From Uloborus plumipes (taxonomy: Eukaryota > Arthropoda > Arachnida > Araneae > Uloboridae): DNA of 64,000 nucleotides. The stretch is taken from the NCBI GenBank assembly GCA_038373865.1, contig JAXGGA010005853.1, positions 1-64,000 on the forward strand, in the 5' to 3' direction. Made by a program: the position numbers and the translations under genes. Below are positions 34,416 to 47,695 of the stretch, in pieces; position 1 is the first letter of the stretch; each line of letters starts with the position of its first letter. Under the pieces are notes generated by a model. The model was not told the origin of the DNA. It made no database searches and saw only the letters and a program-made list of their open reading frames with translations.

Positions 34416-35205
34416 TTATTTAATAATTTAATGTGTTTTTTTACTTAAAAAGCAAAATATTACAACACGAGTAGCGATTTTTGAAAATTACTTGTATAAT
34501 CTTATGCTTTGATCTTCATTTATTAGATAAATAAAATTAACTTTGTTTCGCATCCCCTTACTAGAAAACACTATTTATGAGTGAATGGAACACATTTTGA
34601 AATAACTGTACGACTTTTATTTTACTTAAAGGAGGAAGAAAGTGTGTTTTATTTTTAGAAAATAAGTGTAGGTGTTTCTGGCCAAAAAATTACACAAGAC
34701 AAGAAATATTAAATTCCAATTATAGAACGACATATATTTATTATTTTCAAATAACAATATTTATAACATAAAATTCATTAATTGCAAGATGTCCGTATGT
34801 ACATTATACATCATAAATCTGCCATTAGTTCGCAAGTAGTGGAGAGAGAAGCGAACAAATATGGATTTTCTTAGCCTGAAAATCCGACTTCGTCATAATA
34901 ATTTATTTAGAAATGTCACAGGTTGCAAAAAATCTTGAAGACTCTTAGTGAATATTGCATAAATAAAGTCGAGTACAGGTACAATATTAGTCATTTTCAA
35001 ATATGATGGAAAAAGAAAGAACTAAATATGTGTTTCGTAATTTTCCAATAAAGCATGGAATTATTTTGCAACAAATACGCTGACTATGCTTTCTTACAGC
35101 CTTTAGTTTTAGATGAATTACAATTTAATAAGAATACAATCAGAATTGTTATCTAGAAATACTTTGAAAACCTTCAGCTTTTATTATAGCTTCAGCATTA
35201 CAAAA

Positions 35206-35236
35206 ATACAATAAATAAATAAATAAATAAATAAGA
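35206..35236. repeat. (AATA)n microsatellite
   Basis: About seven AATA units at the end of a short AT-rich stretch. Confidence 0.85.
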
Positions 35237-35764
35237 ATCATAAATAACATTAAATCATTTTAGAAATCCAAAAAATATATTTAATTTCTTAGAAAAAAAT
35301 GTATTTTACTTTTAATTAAATTAGTAAAAGTTGGATGGGATTTCTTGTAGTTTTAAATAAGTTAAATAGTTTTTATGTTTTGAATTTAAAAAAATGAACA
35401 AAGAAATTTTTATTTTTAAATGTATTGTGCGATAATACATAATTGATATTTTTAAGGATAAAGTTGGCTGCTCGAAAGCACGCTTTCCTTGAATTAATCT
35501 TTTTTCCTCCATTGAAATACAAACTCTTTCTTATAAAATCAGACTTTAACTTAACTCAACAATAATATTAACTTAAATTCCACTTGTAACAAGATTTTTA
35601 TAAACAACATTTTTTACAAAATAATATCATTTTGGGAAAGAGAAAGAAATGTAGAGAAAGCAAAATTATTGTTCCAACTTATTTGTTTAGAAACATGTTA
35701 TTTAAAGAATTTTAAGTCTTACAAAACATAAACATGAAAAAGTAGGCTTATTTCACAGGTAAAA

Positions 35765-36130
35765 TTTAAAGAAATGTCCAAGTAAAAAAAAAAAATATCA
35801 TGAAACTGTTTTTAGATATGCCAGAAGATACGGTGCAGTTTTTTCCTTTAAAAAAAATAATAAAAAATAAAATAAAAAGAAGGAAAAAAAAGAACACTTG
35901 AAACTGAAATTGAATGGAATGATATTATGTAAGTAAAACATAGGGAGTAAGATCTTAATTAGAAAAACGCCTATACAAAAAACTTATAAAACGTTTTTTC
36001 AGATATTCTAGAAATTCCGTGCAGTTTTTTGCCTTAAAAAAATGCTTGAAATTTAAATTGCATGGAAACACATAGGGTATATAGTTTAAACATTAAGTAA
36101 GATTTTAAATTTAAGAAATAGCCAGTATGA
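35765..36130 (+). repeat. diverged tandem duplication (~190 bp)
   Basis: Two successive stretches share a TTTTTAGATAT.CCAGAA-like stretch, CGTGCAGTTTTTT.CCTT and TTGAAACT..AATTG.ATGGAA. Otherwise AT-rich and without coding signal. Confidence 0.45.
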
Positions 36131-37106
36131 TGTAGAAACTTAAATTTGCGAAAGAAGTCCAAAATACTCGATAATTTTGTTGACTGTTTCAACCTTCTGA
36201 ATAGTTTAATCAAGAAATCGATTAATAAAGTGCGAAATGCAGACGAGTTTTGCTGATAAAAATGTTATGAGGGAAAGTTCAGCTTATAGCTTCAGAAAAT
36301 TAACTACACAAATATGTTATTTACAATAAATTAGCTAGTTCTTACAAAAAACCAGTAATTGCTTAGATTGATGGTTATTATTCAATATTCGCACTTTTAA
36401 TATCTTGGTTTCATTTTTATTACATTAAAAACCTTAAAACAAGGCAAACAGGAACTGTATGAATATTATTTAATACATTAAATAATAAGAAAATAATTGC
36501 ATTAGTTTGCTTTATACGCGAAACAACACTTATGTAATAAAACTTGACTTTAGGAACTTGTAATGTAACTATGAATAAAACTGGAAGATTTCATACTATC
36601 TGAAGTTTTCAAATATTATTTTAGAAGACAAATTCGATTACTCATTCTCCAAGCAACTACAGATAGTTATAAACATCCAATTTTATTCGTCATGTGGCAT
36701 TCAGCTTGTTAAATTTGCATACTTTACAATACACTATACAGCTGTTAAGAGTGAGTTATTTACATCATGTATGAATCAAAATGTTCAAGCAGTTATAAAT
36801 AGTTAGGTTAGAGTATCGGGACCGTTCTTCAAAGCTCGGCATAAATCATTCATGAGGAAAAAGAATGTAATCATTTAAATTACCACTAAAGATTTATGCT
36901 CAGATTTAATGAAGATTGAGTGATTTTAGCGGACAAGGAATTAATGAATATGATTTGTCTTTTCTCGAATTTCCATCACTTGTAGTTATTTGTTTTAAAA
37001 TTGTTTTAAAACAAACTATCATATTTTTGTTGAAGGAAAAAGAGAAAAAAAAGGACTGGTGATAACGGTCACTTGTATCAGTGAGAAAAACAACGTTACA
37101 AATGCA

Positions 37107-37629
37107 TTAACCCATTAATGCCCAGCGTCCCTTTTTAGGGACGGTCCAAAAAAGGGGGTCTGCATTTCCCAAAAATTAACATTTCAACCAAATAATGGTG
37201 TTTAATTAGTACCTTGGTATTGTTTCAATTCGTTATTAACAGAGTGTAGCATATAACCATTGTAAAGTTTGTTCTGTAGCAGTTTTAACATGACCTTTAT
37301 CAAAAATGACATCGTTCACAATCTCAAGAAAAAAACAGCTAAGTTTTCAAAGTTATTCCCAGCTTCCCAGTTTATGTTAATTGCTGATTTTATTTCTGCT
37401 TATAAAATGTCTTTTTAAATATTATATCGTAGGCAGAAAAAAATTTTAGTAAAAAAGTACGTACCCTCTGGGGTCTATCGTAACTTTTAAGGGACGAGTT
37501 TTCTTTCCTTAATAAAAAAATTATTTTTCACATAATATTTTTTTTATTATTTTTCCTGTCCATTACACACTGTTTGTAACCAGTATACAAAATATCTTTG
37601 TAAAAAAATGTCAGGCGTTAATGGGTTAA
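37107..37629 (+). mobile_element. TTAA-inserted MITE family 1, copy C
   Basis: TTAA|CCCATTAATGCCCAGCG at the left with the hairpin CGTCCCTTTTTAGGGACG, and GGCGTTAATGGG|TTAA at the right. Closely similar throughout to copy D. Confidence 0.85.
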
Positions 37630-39162
37630 TTTTACAGCAAGGAACCTGTTTTTCAATGCGGATGACTTCGCCCTCGTAAGCTCACGTTTTTTTTTTTTTC
37701 TTGCTTAAAAAAGAGGGATCTTAAAAACTCGAAACACGTATCTATGTTATTTTCTGAAGGATGTATGCATTTATAACAAGAGTTTTTCAACTGTTACTTC
37801 GTCTGCACAAAAGCATTTGTTTATTTCATGTTAGTCAAGAGCTTTATATACTAAATGTATTTATTGCATAAAATAACATAGTTTCAGTTATAAAAAGAGA
37901 CATTATAGTAAAAAATTTTCGAATTTTTAAATTTTTTTCATTACAAAGGGTATAAAAGAATAGTAATTCGGGAAAAAATTAATGCATGTGTATCTTGAGT
38001 TTCAAAATGGTTGTTGAAAAAAAATCTTGAATCCTTCTTTAAATTGAATTTAGTAATGCAATTTTAAAATTATGTTGATAGATAGAATGGACCGACCAGT
38101 GTATGAACACCTCGTTGTTTTTTTCTTTTAAACAAGGTTTTAAAGCATTTCTCTCAGATAAATTGGCAGTAGTAATTTTCTTGTATACATTTTCAGAAAG
38201 AGAATGATAAGGAAATACTGCGTTTTTCTACTGATTGGGATGCCCAATCACTTTGTTGGTGCACTTTTTTTCATTTAAACCCCTCAAAAAAAAGCCTAAT
38301 GCAGAGCCGCAAAAGTTTTTCCAATTAAAAAAAAAAAACCTTCATCTAAAAAGTTTTTACTGTCATGTGGCAGATGCTAAAATTTTTAACGATGTTTTGA
38401 AGATTAAATTGCGTTCAATTGTTCGTTCACTAGTCAGTCTACCCTATAAGTTTTTAATAATTAAACGTTTTTCGAAATTTTTTGACAAAATATTGACCTT
38501 CTTTTTTAAATACAAAACTCCTCAAACGTCTTTTTATACACCTTAATTCACACGAACTATCACTGCAAGATAATAAAAACTTTAGACTTGCTTTCACGAA
38601 TTATAAATGTCAGCCTGGTGGCGGCTTATTGGAATGAAGACAAGTTTAAAAAGCAGCTTGTCGAAAGCATTTTTCATTTGTTATAATACAATAAAAATGG
38701 AAAGTTGCTGTACAATTTGTTGAATGTACATTAATAACATTTAGAAGGTCAGTTCACATTGACTCCGTCGATACAGCGGTGAAATTGAAACTTATATCCC
38801 TTGCGGTTGGTCCACTGATGAGTCACTTGATGTTATAAACAATTTGGAGTTTGAAGCAAAAAGTAAATGAAAATCCTATTTCTGAACTCAGTTAAAAGAG
38901 CAAGATTGCTTCGATTGATTAACACTGAAGAATATGAGAGAAATTTTAATGCAATGCTAAGGTAAATGCATAGTTCTTTTTGTATTTCTTTTTTTTTGTG
39001 GGGGGGGGGAGGCAAGGGATTTCTTCTTTAAAAAAGAAAAGATTCAGTGAATGAACTAATAAAAAATGATTTTTTTTATTAGTTCATTTAATTTATAAAA
39101 ACAGCTTTTTAAAAAATCTATATATTTTTCATCCCCAAAACAGCTGTATTTTTTTAGGATAT
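37630..39162. other. AT-rich DNA without recognised gene
   Basis: The ORF 38235-38546 is Lys/Phe rich without motif. A G-run lies near 39000. On the minus strand this is far downstream of senseless; AATAAA words occur but no specific polyadenylation site can be chosen. Confidence 0.5.
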
Positions 39163-40090
39163 TGAGACCAATATATTGGGGGAGGGGGGGAGACTCTTTT
39201 TTACCAAAATACTGTTGTTCATTGCTTTTATATAAAAGTAATAATTTTAGAAGAAAACAATTTTGCGATTTAGATGATTGTATTTAAGATATATTTTACG
39301 ACCCTAATGTTGTGTTAATTTAAGTTTTTTTAAGGTCTGGTCTAGCGTTCCAAGTAAGTGCCCTTAATATAATGTCGATCGATCAACTGAAATTTCTTAG
39401 GTCTTTTAGTATAAATAACTAACTTACCGAAATGCGGTTGTTATTGCAGCTATATGAATTTAATATTTTTTGTAGAAAACAAGTTAGCGGCTTTAATGAT
39501 TACGTTAAAGGTACATTTTAATGTCCAAATGCTGTATTTAGTTGAGTTTTATGAGATCAATCATTTCAATTAAGTGTTTTGAATAAATTTGTCAATTAAC
39601 TAAAAAATAGTAAATTCTTTTAGAATTTAGAGACCAATATGTTTGAAAGGGGAGTCTGCTACCGAAATATGGTTGTTCGTTGCAGTTATATAAAAGTACT
39701 AATTTTGGAAGGAAACAACTTATCCATTTAAATGATTACATTTTAAACATTTTTTAATGCCAAAATGTTTTTTCCCTATGAGTTTGCTGAGGTCTGTTAT
39801 TTCAAGTAAGTGCCCTTAATAATGAACGATAAACCGAAAACTTCTGAGGTCTTTCGGTGTGATGAAACCAATATATTTGTGTGGACGGGTGGAGGGGTAT
39901 TCTGTGTTACCAAAAATGGTTCTTCATTACTCTTATATGAAAGTAATAATTTTGGAAGAAAACCTTTCGGTTTTAAGGATTATGTTTAAGATATATGAGG
40001 CTCACATTTTGCATTCCTTTCATCTTTCTGAGATCTGTCATTCCAAATAAGTGTCTTTAACAATGTTGTTCGATTCACTGAAAAATTCTG
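39163..40090. repeat. four diverged ~235-bp tandem repeats downstream of senseless
   Basis: Four units begin at about 39163, 39404, 39631 and 39866. Each holds, in the same order, a stretch like GAGACCAATAT, then ACCGAAAT.GTTGTTC.TTGC, a TATATAAAAGTAATAATTTT-like stretch, GAAGAAAAC, ATGATTA, a pyrimidine-rich GAGGTCTGT-like block, TTCCAAGTAAGTGCCCTTAA, and CTGAAA..TTCT. Units differ by many substitutions and small indels. The array ends about 145 bp from the senseless stop codon, so on the minus strand it is probably in the 3' UTR or just beyond. No protein is encoded. Confidence 0.7.
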
Positions 40091-40233
40091 ATGTGACCTT
40101 AATGTGATTTTCCCTTCTAAAATTCAAATAAAAGTAAATAATTTTTGTCCTTATTCGGGTTTCATTGTAGCTCTACGAAAAAAAACGCACATTGAACGAA
40201 GCAATCTTTCTTTTCAAATGAGCCTTACATTGC

Positions 40234-40692
<459 letters not shown>

Positions 40693-41049
40693 TAATTTAT
40701 AGACCCTAATAAAGACCAATAGCCCTCTTGAAGCTATATACTCCCTTACCGTTTACCATTTTTTTCGATAAACTGTTTCTAGTGACAACTACACTGCTAA
40801 AATAGTAATTTTTCTTAATCTCCCGGTTAGCCTGAGATTTGAATAGCTTAAAACAATGACCCTTTGTCCTGATTTCAACAAACTATTACAAAATTGCACA
40901 ATTACAAAAATTATCGATAAGTATTTTTAGTAATAATGCATAATATTCATAAATAAGACATGATGCGTTTCAAAAAGAAAATGGAACACGAAGCATATGT
41001 AACCAAATTTTTGCTACATTGCTATTAAAATATTTGAAACCAAAAGAAT

Positions 41050-41560
41050 CAGCTCAATCAAAAGGGTGGGTAAGAGACAGAAAAAGGCCCTCCAGCGCCC
41101 TAAAAAGCGCAAAAATTACCCTTCCGGACAACACCACGTGTTTCGTCAACATCCCACAAGAGCACAAAGGACAGAAAACTGAGCAGTCAGAATTGGCGTG
41201 ATCAGAATAGGAATCCCCCCCCCCTCAAAAAAAAAAAATCTGATCCGCATTATCCTAAATACTGTTACAAGATTAGCGGAAGCGCTTTCTTCTGCTCTGG
41301 TGCTCTCCCCCCCCCCTTTTTCGGAAAAAGGGGGCGCGTGCCCTCCATTAATGGCCCCTTCATTTGGCATGATTCAAAGCAGATGGCCCAGGGAAGGAGA
41401 AACCTAATTACTTGTCCGCGGTCCGCTGTCACCCTGGTCGTTTGTCCTCTCAGAGCCTTTTCCCCGTTTTATTTATTTATTGAGGTAGAGTCTCCCCCCC
41501 CCCCTTTCTGTGCCTTCGTTGCTGTTTTTGCATGGGGGGTGGTAGTGTGACGTATCAATA
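41050..41560. other. GC-richer island in the senseless intron
   Basis: Contains the palindrome CCATTAATGG (41345-41354) and three C-runs of nine or more. It lies 0.6-1.1 kb upstream of the last senseless exon. Neither the plus nor minus ORFs encode zinc fingers. Confidence 0.4.
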
Positions 41561-41590
41561 AGCAATTTCGAGAGTAGCGATATAGAAATA

Positions 41591-41840
41591 AAGGGGCAAG
41601 TGGATAAAGGTGATATGAGACAATTCTGGAAAAACTTACTTTTTTCTATGGAAGAAGGTGATAAGGTAATTTTTTTGAAAGCTTTTTCTAGAAATTTAAA
41701 AAAATGTCACATATCACCTGTATTCACTTGCCTCTTCAATTGTGTTTGTGAGTTAACACAATTGAACACACACGAATTTGAATTTGTGTAAATCGGCGAA
41801 AGTCAAATGTCACATATTACCTTTATCCACTTGCCCTTCA
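41591..41840. mobile_element. MITE with GGGCAAGTGGATAAAGGT ends, copy 1
   Basis: Left end AAGGGGCAAGTGGATAAAGG then TGATATGAGACA; right end TGTCACATATTACCTTTATC then CACTTGCCCTTCAAT. Related to 55450-55698. The ORF 41600-41791 lies inside and is not a recognised protein. Element begins about 1.2 kb from the senseless exon, inside the presumed intron. Confidence 0.8.
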
Positions 41841-42622
41841 ATTAAAATGCAAGGAAATTTTTTAGACTTGGGAATGAAGGAATTGATGAATGAAGCAGAT
41901 ATTTATTCGTTAAAACCTTAAAGCAGGACTTTTTTTTCCGGAAAAACGGATTAAAAAATAATTGAGCTTTGTTTTATTATTTCTTTTTTTAGTTGAGCCT
42001 TGTAAAAGCATTTATTTTGGCTTGGCTTTAGTTTTAGCTATATTCACAAATCCGTCGTAATCGTGAAAATTCATGATTCTCAAAACTTTTTAACATTATA
42101 TGTAATCAACTTTCGGGTTTGTTCAAATGAAATTTGCGAAATTTTCAGGTAACGAAAGCACCACTATTTTCATTTTCATGAAAACTACTAGTATCGAAAA
42201 TAAGTACTTTTACAGTAAAGAGGTAAAGTAAGTTTTTTTTTTCTTTTGCGATTTTAGAGGGTAGGGGTTGACTAAGGAGTAGAGGTTGGAGTAAGAAATA
42301 TTAAAAAATATCATACACAAACAAAGTGCAAACAATTTTGTTACTTGTTTCAAAACCCTTTCCTAAAAATTAATCTATGCTTATCTATATTTTTTAACAT
42401 TGAAAGCAATAAAAATAGATATGTTAGGGAAATGCTATAAAGGGTTACTGTCCATGGTAAACTAATTTAACTATAATATAACCCATTCATTTTTTTACTA
42501 GATTATCATTTCAGTGGTTAATGTAAATGAGTATGCTAAATTTTCTTCCAAAAATATGGGGAACATTTTCTTAAATGTACGCATGCTATTCCAACCAGCA
42601 AATGAGCACACTCCAATGATTT
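41841..42622. other. AT-rich intron DNA, nothing seen
   Basis: No ORF or repeat end recognised. Confidence 0.55.
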
Positions 42623-42729
42623 CCCAAGTAGTACACTTCGTTTTTAAAGGTTGTAAAATGATCATTAACGTTGTAACAACCGCTTAAAAACGTTTATAAA
42701 ACGTTTAAAGGTTATTTGTGCTACCTGGG
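42623..42729. mobile_element. 107-bp inverted-repeat element (CCCAAGTAGYAC ends)
   Basis: Ends CCCAAGTAGTACA and TGTGCTACCTGGG, one of the shortest elements here. The terminal CCCAAGTAGCA word is shared with the right end of the element at 53063-53478. TT lies on both sides. Confidence 0.65.
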
Positions 42730-43379
42730 TTTGGATTTACCTTTTTTTAGAGTTAGGTTTCTGAAGTTTTTTCTTAGTTAAATAGTCAACAGTAACTTCT
42801 TTATATGATTCTGCAAAGAAAATGTTTTTATTTGACAACCCCCCTCCCCCTCCCCGTTATAAAAAAAGAATCAAACAACTTCTCCTGGTTTCAAAAGTAT
42901 TTTCCAATTTAGAATAATAGAGAAAAATTTCAACGAATACATTTTTGTCAGCAAAATATACCGAATAACTAAGTTGTTTGGTTGTAGCCCTATAAGTAGG
43001 GCCGTAATAGGATATATGTGCCACATTAATTATTGAAAATGTATTTATTAAAAGCGAAAAAAATTAATCTGATGAAGAAACTCCATATAAAACGAATTAT
43101 GAAAGGAAAATATGGACAAAATATAAATACGGACTGATGAGTATTTTTAAAACCCAACCGTTTTAGTACTTCTCTCAGTAAGAATATTGAGCAATGCAGA
43201 CCAAAACAATGAGTGGTTTAACAAACGACTTCGACAGACGGGAGAGTAACGAAAAAAATATCACTCGCATACAACACGGGGGGCTGTAAAAAATTGCATC
43301 TGTAGAGAGGCACGACTGCATTTACAGCCAAAAAAATAGTTATGCCACGGTTGAATTGCATTATTTTACTATTCAAATT
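42730..43379. other. no gene recognised
   Basis: AT-rich with a C-run near 42840; 43218-43330 is the tail of the ORF that spans the 33-bp minisatellite. Confidence 0.5.
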
Positions 43380-43668
43380 AACCATAAAGGAAAATTCACA
43401 TTCCGTCAAATTACTATAAAACGACAATTCACATTCAGTCAAATTCTCCAAAAAGGACAATTCACATTCGGCCAAATTACTATAAAAGGGCAATTCGCAT
43501 TCAGTCAAATTACTATAAAAGGGCAATTCACATTCAGTCAAATTCTCCAAAAAGGACAATTCACATTCAGTCAAATTATCCAAAAAAGACAATTCACTTT
43601 CAGTTAAATTATCCAAAAAGGACAATTTACAGTCAGTCAAATTATCCAAAAAAGACACTTAACATTCA
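43380..43668. repeat. 33-bp minisatellite
   Basis: Eight full 33-bp units and a part unit; plus-strand core TTCACATTCAGTCAAATT followed by either CTCCAAAAAGGACAA or ACTATAAAAGGGCAA. Because 33 is a multiple of three and the unit lacks stops, both strands stay open: minus strand gives repeats of ECELSFLDNLT and ECELPFYSNLT within an ORF at 43218-43658, and plus strand gives QFTFSQILQKG within 43356-43607. I treat it as a minisatellite, since nothing outside the array looks coding. Confidence 0.9.
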
Positions 43669-44290
43669 GGTATCTAAAGTGTGAATAACTGGTCATTGCA
43701 AGACATGGAGAGGAAAATCACTGCTTGCTGTTTTCTTCGCACGCTTGTCTTAGCACAAGAAAACCCGTTTTACAGCTAGCTTTGAAAGCCAAAGGTTGTG
43801 TAACAATAAGCTTCAACTTCTTAAACTATGCATCTTTTTAAGCTGTGGTGTGAGGACTTCATATGAATTATGAATGCAAATACTTCAATGTCATTCTTTT
43901 TGAAGCCTAAATCTTCACTAATTCTTAAATAATAAAGCAAATTTATACTTATTGGAAAGATTTGTGTTAGGTACCTTAAAGTAAGAATAACAGGACACTG
44001 CAAGTTATGGAGGTGGGAAATCACTACCTGTTGTTTTCTTTGCACGCATGTCTTAGCACAAGAAAACCCGTTTTACAGCCAGCTTTGATAGCCAGAGGCT
44101 TATTTCTCGGAGTTGCGGAAATTGTGTAACAACAAGCTTCAACTTCTTAAATGATTCACCCTTTTAAGCTGTTATATGAGAACTTCATATTAATTATGGA
44201 TATAATGAATCCAAAGTCGTTCTTGGAGTCTGAATCTTCATCTATTCCTAAATTATAGAAGCAAATTTTTATTTCTTGAATAGATTTCTG
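43665..44290 (+). repeat. tandem duplication of a ~300-bp segment
   Basis: Two copies, about 43673-43975 and 43976-44290, share TTAGCACAAGAAAACCCGTT then TTACAGC, CAAGCTTCAACTTCTTAAA and a TTTTAAGCTGT..T.TGAGRACTTCATAT block. A third partial copy lies at 54082-54200. Confidence 0.82.
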
Positions 44291-46189
44291 TTGGGTCATT
44301 ATTTTTCGAACTTTTAATCTCTGTGGATAAAACCTCCCTTATGATGGGTAAAACATGCTTTAAGTGGAGAGGTTTTGACTCCGTTTTCAAACTATTGAGA
44401 AATTAGTAGTAAACAATTAATGTATAGTTTAACGAAAAAATAGTTATGTAAAAAGTTGTCACACTTGATAAGAAATGACACCAATATCTCGCGAAAGCCC
44501 TAAAATCGCATTTTGAGCAGCAGTACATGACTAAGCTGATGTAATTTATACAGCATACAATGAAACATTTGGTTTCAAAAAAATAAAAAGAAATAAATAG
44601 ATTTAAATTAACCTCATGCAAATAATTATTTCCTAAGTGTTTCCTTTTGACATTATAGGTTTTTGTTTCTTAAATAGATTACCCCATAACTAACTGTGTT
44701 TTCTTTTGCTTTTCGACAAAGTTGGCCTTTTCAACGGTGCTTTTTTGAAAATATTAGTTGGGAAAATTTCGCTAATAACTATGGAGAAGAGGTAAGAGCT
44801 GTTTTAGCTTGAATTAAAATTTAGTTTGTAATTTGCTTTGTTTAAATTTCACAATGGTATGTTTAATAAATGAACGTTTCTTCTTTCGGTAGTGATTGAT
44901 TCATCAAAATTGCATTTTTTTTTTTTTTTACTGTTGATTGTATCGAATAAATACTTGTGAGAGACGTATACGTGATACACGATTGGTTTTTAATCTCCGT
45001 TCATTTTTCCTGTTTCGTAGAATTGTTTTTCAGCATGACCTTAAGGATTGGATCTTTACGGATGATGGACGCAAAAATTAAGTGTTAAAATTCTTTTTGT
45101 TTTATATTGTAGAATTCGTTTTTTAAATCGGTAATTGGTTGCAAAAAATTAGATTTGAGCCTAACATAATTTTTGTGCTAGGCTCAGTATAATTTTTGTG
45201 TTTATTGAAAAGCAACTTGAAGATATTTCGTGTTGCTGTTGCAATTATACAACCCAGCATTTACATTTTAAATTTGTCTAAGTCCTCCTTTTTCTTTATT
45301 TTTCATTGAAATTTTCATTGTATCATTTTTTTGAGGGGTTGAGGTGGGAGAATGGTAATGTCTATTTGCCATTTTGTGCCATATTCTTGTTTTATTGACT
45401 AGTTGCTTTAAATATCTTTACATAAAAAGCAAATATTAGTTTTCTGCAAACGTAACACCAACGAATTGATTCTGTATTTACACCAAAAGCATCAGATTAG
45501 AGTAAGCTAATGAAAATATAGGACAAGGAATAAGAGTAAGCAACAAGAACCAACGAAATATTAAAACCGAAAATAGAGAGCAGTAATTAAAAAGTATGTT
45601 CTGATATCAGTTAAAAGAATCAGAAAAATGGAGAAATAATTCACTAGAGAATAAAATTTCAAAACATTGTAAGAAACCAAGAAAATCGAATGGATCAAAA
45701 AACATTCATTCACAACTTTAGCAAATGAAAGGTCGTCAACTTCTAACACTTCTGAGAAATTGAACATCGTAAAAGTTTTTTTCGTTTATTATGTTCTGTG
45801 ATGAGAGTTTTCTCATTGATAAAATAATAGCTTTTCACTGCAGCCTTAGATGCAACCATTTGTCGATTTGTGCTTTACGTGCTTTGAATACTCATTTTTA
45901 ATTCAAGTACTTCTTTAATTGTGAGCTGTAATATGTATTAAATGTTAGTTACTAGTGACATCTATAAACCAATATAATTAGTTTGGTGATGATTTTAAGC
46001 AATCTAATAAAATAAATGTTATCTATTCTTAATAAATATACAAAGTTTATTAAGAAACCAGAAATGAGTATGATAGTGTCAATATCGAGCACAAGCGAGG
46101 GAATTTTTCAGTGGTTTATCATTGCTTCAAAATATGCGATATCATTAAGTTATTCGGAGAATTCTATAATCAATTAAACACACCTGCAA
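44291..46189. other. AT-rich DNA, nothing seen
   Basis: Short minus ORFs (44403-44621, 45561-45767) without motifs. Confidence 0.55.
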
Positions 46190-46990
46190 TTAACGAATTG
46201 ACTTAAGATCCGATAGATCATCCGCGGTATGTTTCCAATGACAGTAACGATCATTTGATTTTTCTCCTCCGCACTTATCAGTCAATTCCCACATCATTCA
46301 TCACCGTGAAAATTATTCAAAACATTTCAACCAAAATTAAACTCGAAGCACAAAGACCCCGACACTCCCCCTCCGCACACTTCCAAAGTAAATAAATGTC
46401 ATCGGCGGCGGCCCCGATTGGTGCACGCGTCGCCCGAGGAATTACGGACGATACCGTGTCGCACACCTGCAACAACTGGAATGAAACCAGCAGGAATAAC
46501 GAGGTGATAATTTTTCCGCCGAATTTAATTTACCTCGTTCTCTCTTGTAATCGCAGAAGGGGGGGGGGGAGGAATTCCAGCCTTTGCATCGATCACTTAT
46601 CGGGAAGAAGATTCCGCGAATTCCCCCCCCCCTCCTCTACGACTGACTCACTCTGTGTAGAATTGTCGGGAAGAGCGCGCGACACATACCAGAAGCCCAC
46701 TCCCTTTTGGTCTTTTATGGCAGTGTCGCTTTGGGTTTAATATTTGAGATAATAAATCACGATTCAAAGGCCCTGTTTAATTTACTCTGCGGCGCTCTCT
46801 CGCAGAGCGGTGTGGTCTGTTTGGCCGGCGTTTTGCTAATGAATGAAATCTTGAAGCCCTGCACGCGGCCGCAGTATTGTGTAATCAGTAATTAAAAACA
46901 TTTCGAATTCCGCGAAGAACCGAGCAGGAATGTCTAGCTCCCTATGTGTACATTTCGCAAGCGAGCGCGTGCGGGCACACCCACACACGT
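46190..46990. other. GC-richer island with paired E-boxes in the presumed senseless intron
   Basis: The longest such island. It holds CACCTG (46464-46469) and CAACTG (46473-46478) three bases apart, several TAAT-type cores (for example TTTAATTTAC at about 46524 and 46778, CTAATGAATG at 46836), and G- or C-runs. The ORF 46396-46740 shows no domain. Proneural input to senseless enhancers is known in insects; its presence here is inference. Confidence 0.42.
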
Positions 46991-47695
46991 TTATATATAT
47001 GTGCCAAATATATTAATATAAAAAGTCAAAATCCCAAAATTACGATTAAACTAAATACATGCTAAATCAGATATCAGGGCTCACGATTGGTCAGCAATAT
47101 TGACTTATGTTAGATGGTCTTTTAAAATAATCTTATGAAGGTAAAATCTTACCGACTTTCCGCTTCATTTGGGCATTTGCAATCGTGTCGCTGTTGTGAA
47201 GAGAATATTTGAAAAGAGAAATCATTTTTCATCAAATATTATATTAGAATTCACTATTTACATATCGGCAATTTACAACTCAAACTGCAACAAAGTCAAA
47301 TCAGATTGTTCCATCAGAAATCAACCATGTCAGTTCGTTCCTTCAACTTTTATTACTAATTTTTTTTTTTAATCTCAATCTTCACTTCAGTTCAGTTCAG
47401 TTCAGTTTAGTTCATCTCATTCAAACCAAGAAAAGTTTAAAAATAACTTATAGACGATCTAAAGCTCAGTTGCAAGAACTTGGGACTACATCACCGGTTT
47501 TATCACATGAATTCTCTCAAGGTAACAACCAAGCATTATGCTGAAGTTGAAAAAGTAATAAATGCAAAAGTGGAAAGTTAAGACAATTATAATTAAAGGA
47601 TTACTTCTAGGATAAAAACAAATGTATAAAACATTTAAAGCGAAAAGAAACGAGAAAAACGAATTAGAAAATTAACACAATTAAAAAATATTATT
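46991..47695. other. AT-rich DNA without recognised gene
   Basis: Plus ORF 47169-47372 has no motif; contains the (TTCAG)n run. Confidence 0.55.
47385..47413. repeat. (TTCAG)n short tandem repeat
   Basis: Four to five TTCAG units with one changed unit (TTTAG). Confidence 0.85.

Larger units (their letters stand above)
34416..37106. other. AT-rich DNA without recognised gene
   Basis: One microsatellite and one diverged duplication only; listed separately. Confidence 0.55.

Noticed and set aside
43218..43658. 146-codon ORF as a repeat protein gene
   Set aside because: Openness comes from the 33-bp period; the rest has no domain, and the other strand is open too.
46396..46740. 114-codon ORF as a gene
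   Set aside because: Crosses G-runs and C-runs, no motif; more likely non-coding island.
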